A stretch of 20,438 bases of DNA from CBDUWP01 sp965370955 (GTDB taxonomy: Bacteria; Planctomycetota; Phycisphaerae; Sedimentisphaerales; Anaerobacaceae), in NCBI GenBank assembly GCA_965370955.1, contig CBDUWP010000015.1, positions 1-20,438 on the forward strand, given 5' to 3'. Below, piece by piece: positions 7,338 through 14,466 of this stretch. The notes below the pieces were generated by a model. The model did no database searches. It was not told the DNA's origin and saw only the letters and a list, made by a program, of their open reading frames with translations. Every line of letters begins with the position of its first letter. The stretch's first letter is position 1. A program made the translations under genes and the position numbers.

Positions 7338-8219
7338 TTAATCAGATTTTTGACGATATTGCCTGAGCATGGCTAACAAATGTCTAAAATCTTCAGGAAC
7401 CGGAGCTTCAAACTCTAATTGGTGCCCTGTCACTGGATGTTGAAAATCAAGTGTGTAGGCGTGCAGCATAGGACGGTTGATTACCGGAGGTTCTACTAAA
7501 GAGGATTCATTTTTCAACTGCCAAGGATAAACCAGTTTGCCATCGTACATGTCATCGCCAACAATCGGGTGTTTGATATAGGACATGTGAACGCGGATTT
7601 GATGGGTGCGGCCAGTTTTGATGTTTAGCTGTAACAGGCTGTAACCGCTGAATTCCTCCAGCACTTCATAAAATGTTATAGATGGTTTGCCTGTTTCATG
7701 TCTGACTGCATATCTTTCGCGTATTCGGGAATGGGGGCCAATCGGAGCGTTTATGCAATCGGCTGTCAATTCTGGCGTACCTTGAACAATAGCTAAGTAA
7801 TTTTTTTTGGTGGTGCGATCTTGAAATTGCTGAGCGATCTTGCTTTGGGCATTATCATTTTTGGCAATCACCATGACGCCGGTTGTATTTTTGTCGAGGC
7901 GGTGGACAATGCCGGGTCGACTTTTATGCTGACCGCTAGATAAATTTTCCTTGCCGCAATGATGTAATAGTGCGTTGACCAATGTGCCGTCTCTATTACT
8001 GCGGGCAGGGTGAACTATAATGCCCGCTTGTTTGTTGATGACGATGATGTCACTGTCTTCATAGATGATGTCCAGCGGAATATCTTGAGAAATCAATTCT
8101 GGTTTTTCGATAGGAGGCAGTATAAGGTCGATTTGGTCACCGGAGTTAAGCTGAAAGCTTTGCTTGACTATATTGCCGTTAACTGTTACGTCACCGGCAC
8201 GGATTATTTGCTGAATCAA
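7338..8219 (-). CDS. rluD: RluD-type 23S rRNA pseudouridine synthase (N-terminal start uncertain)
   Basis: Converts specific uridines of 23S rRNA (helix 69 in the E. coli RluD family) to pseudouridine. The catalytic motif GIVHRLDKNTTG is intact, with catalytic Asp109 counted from the TTG used here. IVINKQAGIIVHPA, YLAIVQG and GRTHQIRVHM are the other family signatures. The TTG at 8219 is the first ATG/GTG/TTG after the upstream stop, but it falls inside the S4 RNA-binding domain. The frame continues upstream without a stop to 8348, and that extension encodes RRLDRYL...NYSRALIQQII, the normal beginning of the S4 domain. The real protein therefore almost certainly starts further upstream, possibly at an ATT at 8315. 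The gene follows the TPR-like membrane gene and is convergent with the potassium regulatory gene. Confidence 0.93.
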   Translation of the reverse strand: MIQQIIRAGDVTVNGNIVKQSFQLNSGDQIDLILPPIEKPELISQDIPLDIIYEDSDIIVINKQAGIIVHPARSNRDGTLVNALLHHCGKENLSSGQHKSRPGIVHRLDKNTTGVMVIAKNDNAQSKIAQQFQDRTTKKNYLAIVQGTPELTADCINAPIGPHSRIRERYAVRHETGKPSITFYEVLEEFSGYSLLQLNIKTGRTHQIRVHMSYIKHPIVGDDMYDGKLVYPWQLKNESSLVEPPVINRPMLHAYTLDFQHPVTGHQLEFEAPVPEDFRHLLAMLRQYRQKSD

Positions 8220-8348
8220 TGCTCGGCTATAATTACAAAAGCGACCATGTAAATATCTGTCTAATCGCCGATATTTGATCGATGTGCCGACCTTGAGGCA
8301 TATTGGTTCGTTAATTGGATGATCTGAGGTTTCTATTGCTGTGGCCCG
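8220..8348 (-). other. In-frame upstream extension of rluD encoding the missing part of its S4 domain
   Basis: The rluD frame is open from 8219 back to 8348, after a TGA at 8349-8351. The nearest codons translate to INEPICLKVGTSIKYRRLD and then RYLHGRFCNYSRAL, which is how S4 domains of RluA/RluD enzymes begin. The stretch contains no ATG, GTG, TTG or CTG codon. The only near-cognate candidates are ATT (8315), ATA (8303) and ATC (8279), none with a convincing Shine-Dalgarno. ATT at 8315 would give a normal-length N-terminus, 17 nt beyond the stop of the upstream gene. Confidence 0.75.
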
Positions 8349-9085
8349 TCAATGTTAGTTTTATCCTGCGGAAGAGAGAACGCAGGAAGTTGTTCATTGT
8401 TAATGGATTGAGGTTGTATTGGAGCCGGCAAAAATGTAACGACATCTTTATAATTATCCATAATGTCCAGTCGCAGTTTAGCTTGCTTAAATGAAACTGT
8501 AGCTGAAAAAGACTCATTTTCGATTATAGAATTATATGATTTTTTGGCACTATCAAAATCGCCAAGCTCTTCTTGGCAAAGCCCAGACGAAAATATCGCC
8601 ATAGCCTTGAAAGTGGCGGATTTGGCTGTATCTATTGCCTTTTGACAAATATGAATTGCCTTTTCGCATTGGTTCTTTATGGTGGCTGAATCTGGTTGCT
8701 GATTGCGGTAGTGTAATTGGCTCCTGATGGCTTCAGCTTGTTTGATAAGAGCAAAAGCAGCATTGTCACCGGTGACCTTAGAAGCGGCAATTCCTAATTC
8801 ATCTGCGATTTGTAAAAGAGTTGCTGATTGATCAATCTCGTTGTTATTAGAAGCTAATTGGAATTTTACCAAAGAGAGGCTATTGGCTAGATTTGAAATT
8901 TTGGTTTTGTTCGCCAAAGATTGTGAATTCTTGTTGTATTTTAGATAGGCACTGCCGGCTACCAGTAGACAAACAATCAAAACATAGGCAATCATCTTGG
9001 TGTTTTCTTTACACCATTTTGGAAAGTCAGATATAAATTGAGCTAGCTCATTGATTTTTAATTCATGACGGTGTTCAGGTTTCAT
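8333..9085 (-). CDS. Membrane-anchored TPR-like protein of unknown function
   Basis: The 250-residue protein starts MKPEHRHELKINELAQF, a charged cytoplasmic leader of about 30 residues. One hydrophobic segment follows (MIAYVLIVCLLVAGSAYL, ~31-48), and then a helical, Ala/Gln/Lys-rich extracytoplasmic domain. Residues ~160-195 (FKAMAIFSSGLCQEELGDFDSAKKSYNSII) look like a tetratricopeptide repeat. The tail is Pro/Gln-rich. The layout resembles YfgM-type TPR anchors, but I do not claim orthology. The start at ATG 9085 is chosen because GGAG lies six bases upstream; the ATG at 9097 lacks a ribosome site. The stop lies just upstream of the rluD coding frame, so the two genes are probably co-transcribed. 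Confidence 0.8.
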   Translation of the reverse strand: MKPEHRHELKINELAQFISDFPKWCKENTKMIAYVLIVCLLVAGSAYLKYNKNSQSLANKTKISNLANSLSLVKFQLASNNNEIDQSATLLQIADELGIAASKVTGDNAAFALIKQAEAIRSQLHYRNQQPDSATIKNQCEKAIHICQKAIDTAKSATFKAMAIFSSGLCQEELGDFDSAKKSYNSIIENESFSATVSFKQAKLRLDIMDNYKDVVTFLPAPIQPQSINNEQLPAFSLPQDKTNIDGPQQ

Positions 9086-9252
9086 CTTTTTCTCCATCTA
9101 TGTTTTAAGTGATAGCCAACAAAAGCCATTTAACATTTCAGCGTCCAAAAGCCGAAAACAATAACATTGGCTATGTGTTTTACAGCATAATAAAAAAACA
9201 GACTGTCATTGTACAGATACGAGCTAGCTATTCTAGCAAAAACTGTTTTAAC

Positions 9253-9281
9253 TTGCAATAAAACTATTGCCGAGCTAAAAT
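9253..9281 (+). promoter_or_regulatory. Predicted sigma70-type promoter of the S55 peptidase operon
   Basis: TTGCAA (9253-9258), 17-bp spacer, TAAAAT (9276-9281). Transcription from about 9288 would give a ~40-nt leader carrying AAAGGA at 9312-9317 ahead of the GTG start at 9327. The remainder of the 241-bp divergent gap (9086-9326) shows only an 8-bp inverted repeat of doubtful meaning. Confidence 0.5.
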
Positions 9282-9326
9282 TGATTTTCCTGCAATGAAA
9301 AAATATATCAGAAAGGACTTAAGATT

Positions 9327-11195
9327 GTGCAAAAAGCTGTAAAAAACCATAAATCCGGTAAATTTGGCAGAAATATTATATTTTTAATTATATTTTTGGG
9401 GCTTATTGCTGTTGTTGCCGGCAACTGTTTGGCGGAGCCATTGGACAAAAAAAAGTATATAACGATAGACGAAATCAAGCCGGGCATGAAGGGTTATTGC
9501 TTGACTTGTTATGAAGGTACTAAAATTGAGAAATTTGAGATAAAGGTACTCGATGTCGTGAAAAATTTTCAGCCGGGCAGAAGTGCTATCATGATCATGG
9601 GAACAGATAAACGCTTTATCCATACTGGGCCGGTCGCAGGTTGCAGCGGCTCGCCGGTTTATATCAATAAAAGATTAGCTGGAGCGATGGCGTTTGGCTG
9701 GACCTTTAGCAAGGATCCGCTGTATGGCGTGACGCCGATTGCAGAAATGCTTGAGGTCAAATCGGGAAAATCTCAAAACGCCAATCAAGTAAGTGGCCAA
9801 AGAGGATTTAGCTATAATTTTGATTTTTCCAAACCTTTATCATTTTCGGCGATAACAAATCAAATGAAAACATCGCTAACAAATATGGCAAAAGCAAATG
9901 ATAATCGCTTGCTTTGTCCGCTATCTGTTGGTGGATTAGGGCAGATGGCTTTTAGTGAACTAGATGAGGCTCTCGGTGGGCTTGGCTTTATGGCTGTCGC
10001 CGGTGCTGAAATTGGTTCTGGCTCTGGCAGTGCATCGGAAAAAATGCTTTTTCCAGAAGATTTAAAAATAAAACTTGAGCCCGGTTCTTCTGTGGCTGTA
10101 CCGCTGGTCGATGGGGATATTACAATGGCAGCTGTCGGAACGGTGACAGAGGTTGTTGGAAATAAAATATACGGTTTTGGACATAGCTTTTTGGGTTATG
10201 GAGACGTTGATTTTCCTATGGCGACAGCTAGAGTTCATACGGTAGTTTCCAGTGTCGCAAGATCATTTAAGTTTGCTTCGCCGGTGAAAACGGTTGGGGC
10301 GTTAAAAGCTGATGAGTCGGTGGCCATTTACGGAGTTGTCGGTGAAAAAGCGAAAATGATACCGATGAAAATATCGATAGACCGTTATAATGATGACCCT
10401 AGAGTATATCGTTGTCGATTAACAGTAAATCAGATTTATGCACCTGTTTTACTGAGGAGCTGTATTTATGGTGCGGCTTTTAAGTCAGGTGTTTTGCCGC
10501 CAAATTGTACGGTTAAATATAAAGCTAAAATTATTACCAAATCAAAGGATGTGATAGAATTTGACAATGTTGGAAACCAATTCGGTTTACTTGATTTTGC
10601 TTTGGATATGGGTGACATTGTAGCTGTTTTGTTGAATAATCCTTTTTACGATTTTCAAATTGATTACATATTCATTAAAGTTGAAATGGCCGACCAGCAG
10701 ACAACAGCTAACCTTACCGCAATCGAATTAGACAAAACAAAATTGCAACCGGGGGCTATACTTCAAGCTACGCTGAGTTTGGATACGTTTGGTCAGGGCA
10801 GAAAAAAATATACCTGTCAAATAAAAATACCTGAAAATTTAACTCCGGGTAAATATCAACTGAATGTTTTTGATGCTTATGAATATGAAGATTTTGTGAT
10901 GAAGAATGCTCCATATAAATTTATGACCGAAGATAAGCAAACACTTGTTACGGCGATTGGCAACTTGGTGGATATAAAGAAAAATGCTCTCTATTTAGTT
11001 TTGCCGCTGACATCGAAGGGCTTAGCGATAGGAAGCAGTGTTTTACCAGATTTGCCGACCAATAAAGCGTTTCTGTTTGCTGATGGCAAAAGAGCGATGG
11101 GGATTGTGCCTTGTGCTAAGTGGCAAGAGACAATTGTTGTCACCGATAGCATTGTCATAGGGACACAAAAAATATTTATTGAGATCAAGAAGTAA
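9327..11195 (+). CDS. Secreted SpoIVB/S55-type serine peptidase domain protein
   Basis: Predicted exported serine peptidase of 622 residues. A hydrophobic segment (19-35) ending NCLA|EP is a signal peptide. The N-terminal part has IKPGMKGYCLT (50-60) and the nucleophile motif GPVAGCSGSPVYI (101-113), in which Ser107 corresponds to the catalytic Ser of the GxSGSP motif. FSKDPLYGVTPIAEML (127-142) follows. The second half of the domain contains GDITMAAVGTVTEVV (263-277), GFGHSFLGYGDVDFP (283-297; His286 is the likely catalytic His) and RSFKFASP. From ~450 onward the sequence looks like beta-sandwich repeats of unknown role. The GTG start is supported by AAAGGA nine bases upstream. A secreted propeller protein follows after 62 bp. 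Similar long S55 proteins occur in planctomycetes and acidobacteria; their substrates are not known to me. Confidence 0.85.
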   Translation: MQKAVKNHKSGKFGRNIIFLIIFLGLIAVVAGNCLAEPLDKKKYITIDEIKPGMKGYCLTCYEGTKIEKFEIKVLDVVKNFQPGRSAIMIMGTDKRFIHTGPVAGCSGSPVYINKRLAGAMAFGWTFSKDPLYGVTPIAEMLEVKSGKSQNANQVSGQRGFSYNFDFSKPLSFSAITNQMKTSLTNMAKANDNRLLCPLSVGGLGQMAFSELDEALGGLGFMAVAGAEIGSGSGSASEKMLFPEDLKIKLEPGSSVAVPLVDGDITMAAVGTVTEVVGNKIYGFGHSFLGYGDVDFPMATARVHTVVSSVARSFKFASPVKTVGALKADESVAIYGVVGEKAKMIPMKISIDRYNDDPRVYRCRLTVNQIYAPVLLRSCIYGAAFKSGVLPPNCTVKYKAKIITKSKDVIEFDNVGNQFGLLDFALDMGDIVAVLLNNPFYDFQIDYIFIKVEMADQQTTANLTAIELDKTKLQPGAILQATLSLDTFGQGRKKYTCQIKIPENLTPGKYQLNVFDAYEYEDFVMKNAPYKFMTEDKQTLVTAIGNLVDIKKNALYLVLPLTSKGLAIGSSVLPDLPTNKAFLFADGKRAMGIVPCAKWQETIVVTDSIVIGTQKIFIEIKK

Positions 11196-11257
11196 AAAGT
11201 GAATACCAAGATTTTAATATTACTTGAACTTAAAAAACTTTGAAAATAGGAGTTATT

Positions 11258-13522
11258 ATGATTGGTAAATGTATTCGTCGAAAGATTTGTTCTGCTGTTA
11301 TTTTAAGCTTGTTTCTGGGATCTTCGGCTTTGGCTGTAAATTCAAAAACAATCAAACATAGCAGTCGTGAGGATTTTGAAAAGGGTAAAACTATAAACAC
11401 TGTCATAGATTCTAAGGGGACAATTTCTTTAGCTCAGGCGGCGGAATTATTGTATACAGCAGAAGAGGATCTTTGGTCAATAAATTGTATCACTTCAGCC
11501 AATGGCAAGCTTTATTTCGGAAGCAGTCCAAATGGCAAGATTTACGAATATAGTATGGGGCAAATTGTTGAGGTATATTCTTCTGCTAAAAAACCAGATC
11601 CAAACGCCGCCAATAGTGACCAAACTAAACAGGTTACTGATGCTGATATTACCTCTGATGCGGCTCAACAAAAAGAGCCTAAGAAAAAAAACAATGCCAC
11701 CATTATTACTAATGAGCATATATTCGCGATGGGTACTGATTTGTCGGGGAGATTGTTGGCTGCTATCAGTGGGCCAAAAGCTAGATTATGTCGATTCGAT
11801 TCGGATAAGTTTGAAACAATTTATCAAGAGGATGCCAATGGGGTGACATATATTTTTGATATTGCTTTAGATGCCGATGGGAATATTTATCTTGCGACCG
11901 GGCCCAAAGGAAAAATCATAAAACTTGTCAACGATGGCGAAAAAGCTGAGGTGTTTTTTGATTCTAAAGATGATAATATCTTAACGATAGCGATAAAAGA
12001 TGGAATCCTTTATGCCGGTAGTGATGGGCGAGGACTTATATATAAAATTTCTTTGCAAGATGCTTCGGCATCAGTTCTTTATGATAGCGACCAAGATGAA
12101 ATTACGGATATCGTGATTGCAGATGACAATGTACTGTATGTCACGGCAACGTCTGCAAAACTCGTGGCGGAGCAGAATAAGTTTGTAGCTGAATTGGCGA
12201 ATCCGACCGGCCGGCCAGCCGATGGTGACAATAAGGCTAAAAAATCAGATATCAATATCCCTAATATAGCTGATGAAAAAGAAGAAAAAACTAAAGGTGA
12301 TAAAGATGAAGATGCCAAGAAACCATCCACTACGCCATCTGTAAGCTATCTTTTCAAAATAGACCAAAACGGTTTTGTTACAGGATTGTTGCAGGAAAAA
12401 GCCATCTTTTTTGCAGCTTGTCCAAGTAGTGATAATGGCTTGTTTATAGCGACTGGAAATGATGGCAAACTCTTAAAAGCTGACCTCGAAAACGAAAAGT
12501 ATAAAGTTGCCTACAAAGACAATGAAATTTCGCAGATTACAGCTCTTTTTGCAGTTGGTGACGATCTTTATGTTGGCAGTGCTAATCCGGCAAAATTGAT
12601 AAAGCTTAGCAGCAGCTATGCCGCGACAGGCATTTATAAATCGAATTTGATTGATGCAGCTCAACCGGCGAGATGGGGCAAATTGCAAATCGAAGCTGAT
12701 GTCCCTGATAAGTGCAAGATTTCCGTTAGCTGCAGAAGCGGTAATGTTGATGATATTAATGATGTGACTTTCTCTGATTGGACATTGCCGGTTAAAATCG
12801 AAAAGCCGGTACAGCTTTTGTGTCCCGTTGGAAGATATTGTCAGTATAAATTGATTTTAAATAGTCAGACTGTGACAGTTACACCAGTTGTTAAAGGTGT
12901 AGTTGTGGCTAGCACGGTTGATAATCTGCCGCCGAAAATCGAATCGATAAATGTCAAACGGATTGATGATGGATTGTTCGAGATAAAATATGAGGCGAAA
13001 GACGGCAATGATGACAAATTGCAATATGAAATTGATATCAAAAATATCAGATGGAATAAATGGATTACTATCAAAGACAAAATCGATAAAGATGAATACA
13101 AATTTGACGGCAAAACGGTCGAAGATGGAAGATATGAAATTCGCGTCTCAGCAAGCGATGAAAATAGCAATACATCTTTGACAAAACTCACCGCTAGCAG
13201 AATAAGTGATCAGGTTATTATTGATAACACTCGCTGCGAAATTACCAACGACTTTATCGATATCTCAAATGATGGATTTAATTTAACGTTCACCGTTACC
13301 GATAAGCTTAGCATTATAGATAAAGTGGAATATGTCGTCGATAGCTGTGACAAATGGAATGGCCTGCTGCCGGAAGATAAGGTTTATGATACAACGACTG
13401 AAGAGTTTTATCTGACGAAAGGGAAATTGAAAGCGGGTTCGCATATTGTGACGATCAGGGCGTTTGATTGCAGTAAAAATGCTATCTATAAAACATATCA
13501 CTTTGATGTGGTAGGGCAATAA
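11258..13522 (+). CDS. Secreted beta-propeller protein with C-terminal Ig-like domains
   Basis: Exported 754-residue protein of unknown function. MIGKCIRRKICSAVILSLFLGSSALA is a clear signal peptide. Residues ~60-465 contain WD40/YVTN-like propeller blades recognisable by repeated motifs such as GKLYFGSSPNGKIYEY, GNIYLATGPKGKIIKL, GILYAGSDGRGLIYKI, GLFIATGNDGKLLKAD and DDLYVGSANPAKLIKL. Two charged low-complexity inserts interrupt the blades (~110-150 and ~312-360). Residues ~470-555 form a beta-sandwich-like segment (RWGKLQIEADVP...SDWTLPV...RYCQYKLIL). Two Ig/fibronectin-like modules follow, beginning LPPKIESINVKRI. The start at ATG 11258 is supported by AGGAG five bases upstream; the TTG at 11240 precedes that site. 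It is probably co-transcribed with the S55 peptidase, suggesting a shared envelope role, but this is inference. Confidence 0.8.
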   Translation: MIGKCIRRKICSAVILSLFLGSSALAVNSKTIKHSSREDFEKGKTINTVIDSKGTISLAQAAELLYTAEEDLWSINCITSANGKLYFGSSPNGKIYEYSMGQIVEVYSSAKKPDPNAANSDQTKQVTDADITSDAAQQKEPKKKNNATIITNEHIFAMGTDLSGRLLAAISGPKARLCRFDSDKFETIYQEDANGVTYIFDIALDADGNIYLATGPKGKIIKLVNDGEKAEVFFDSKDDNILTIAIKDGILYAGSDGRGLIYKISLQDASASVLYDSDQDEITDIVIADDNVLYVTATSAKLVAEQNKFVAELANPTGRPADGDNKAKKSDINIPNIADEKEEKTKGDKDEDAKKPSTTPSVSYLFKIDQNGFVTGLLQEKAIFFAACPSSDNGLFIATGNDGKLLKADLENEKYKVAYKDNEISQITALFAVGDDLYVGSANPAKLIKLSSSYAATGIYKSNLIDAAQPARWGKLQIEADVPDKCKISVSCRSGNVDDINDVTFSDWTLPVKIEKPVQLLCPVGRYCQYKLILNSQTVTVTPVVKGVVVASTVDNLPPKIESINVKRIDDGLFEIKYEAKDGNDDKLQYEIDIKNIRWNKWITIKDKIDKDEYKFDGKTVEDGRYEIRVSASDENSNTSLTKLTASRISDQVIIDNTRCEITNDFIDISNDGFNLTFTVTDKLSIIDKVEYVVDSCDKWNGLLPEDKVYDTTTEEFYLTKGKLKAGSHIVTIRAFDCSKNAIYKTYHFDVVGQ

Positions 13523-13524
13523 TT

Positions 13525-14385
13525 TTGCGATCTATAGAATTTGATATTATTGCAGGGGAAGTAGAAAAAATGTGCGTAGAAGCTGCGCATGTTTTGCCGC
13601 AAGATGTTAAGGACGCGTTGATTTATGCTGCAAAAAAGGAGCGTTCTAAAACGGCTGCGGGCATATTGGACAAGCTAATCGAAAATGCTGAAATTGCCGA
13701 AAAAGATAAAATTCCGCTATGTCAAGATACTGGCCTTGCTATTGTTTTTGTTAAACAGGGCGTCGATACTGTTATCAAAAATGGCACCGGTGGCATTTGT
13801 TTGATGTCTGATGCCGTTAATGCCGGCGTAGCCAGTGGATACGAAAAGGGATATCTGCGAAAAAGTGTTGTTGCCGATCCATTAAATGGCAGGGAAAATA
13901 CTGGAACCAATACGCCGGCGATTATGTATCATGAAATAGTGGCAGGTGACAAGATTGAGCTGTCTGTTATGCTGAAAGGCGGAGGCTGCGAAAACAAAAG
14001 CCAGTTCAAAATGTTTAATCCGACAGCCGACAGAAATGAGATTATCCATTGGATTGTTGATGTGGTTAAACAGGCTGGCGCCAATGCCTGTCCACCTTTT
14101 ATTGTTGGTGTTGGTATTGGCGGAAACTTTGAGCAAAGTTGCCTGCTTAGTAAAAAGGCATTGATGCGGAAGCTTGATAGTAAAAACAATGATGAATATT
14201 ACCAGAAAATGGAAGCTGATTTGGTTCGTGAAATCAATGGCTTGGATATAGGTCCGCAGGGATTTGGCGGGTCAGTTACAGCACTGGCCTGTTTAATAAA
14301 AACGATGCCTTGTCATATTGCCTCGTTACCTGTGGCTGTGAATATTGAATGTCACTCGCATCGACATTGCAGTGTGATGATTTGA
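13525..14385 (+). CDS. Class I (iron-sulfur) fumarate hydratase, alpha subunit
   Basis: Alpha part of the two-subunit [4Fe-4S] fumarase, or the related L-tartrate dehydratase, that interconverts fumarate and malate. All 286 residues align with the family. The three cluster cysteines are visible as LCQDTG (Cys66), ACPPFIVG (Cys189) and ECHSHRHC (Cys276). GYLRKSVVADPL (109-120) and VGVGIGGNFE (194-203) are other conserved blocks. The TTG start at 13525 lies two bases after the propeller gene stop and uses an AGGG ribosome site inside that gene, so translation is probably coupled. The next in-frame ATG (codon 16) would remove conserved residues. No beta-subunit gene follows: a terminator and an opposing gene come next. 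Fumarase and tartrate dehydratase cannot be separated from sequence alone. Confidence 0.92.
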   Translation: MRSIEFDIIAGEVEKMCVEAAHVLPQDVKDALIYAAKKERSKTAAGILDKLIENAEIAEKDKIPLCQDTGLAIVFVKQGVDTVIKNGTGGICLMSDAVNAGVASGYEKGYLRKSVVADPLNGRENTGTNTPAIMYHEIVAGDKIELSVMLKGGGCENKSQFKMFNPTADRNEIIHWIVDVVKQAGANACPPFIVGVGIGGNFEQSCLLSKKALMRKLDSKNNDEYYQKMEADLVREINGLDIGPQGFGGSVTALACLIKTMPCHIASLPVAVNIECHSHRHCSVMI

Positions 14386-14395
14386 TTGTAGCTAT

Positions 14396-14428
14396 AAAAA
14401 AAGGACTTGCTGAGATAACAAGCCCTTT
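14396..14428. terminator. Bidirectional intrinsic terminator between the fumarase and phosphoesterase genes
   Basis: Stem AAAGG-A-CTTG (14400-14409) / CAAG-C-CCTTT (14419-14428) with one A.C mismatch and a nine-base loop. An A7 run at 14396-14402 becomes a T7 tract on the minus strand, so it is strongest for the phosphoesterase gene ending at 14467. In the plus direction it follows the fumarase stop by ten to fifteen bases. Confidence 0.85.
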
Positions 14429-14466
14429 GTGAAATAACTATAGTTTTTTATCTTTGAAACATCATA

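Noticed and set aside
9112..9174. Perfect 8-bp inverted repeat ATAGCCAA / TTGGCTAT, 47 bp apart, in the divergent gap
   Set aside because: Repeats of this size and spacing are expected by chance in a window of this length, and no half-site spacing suggests an operator.
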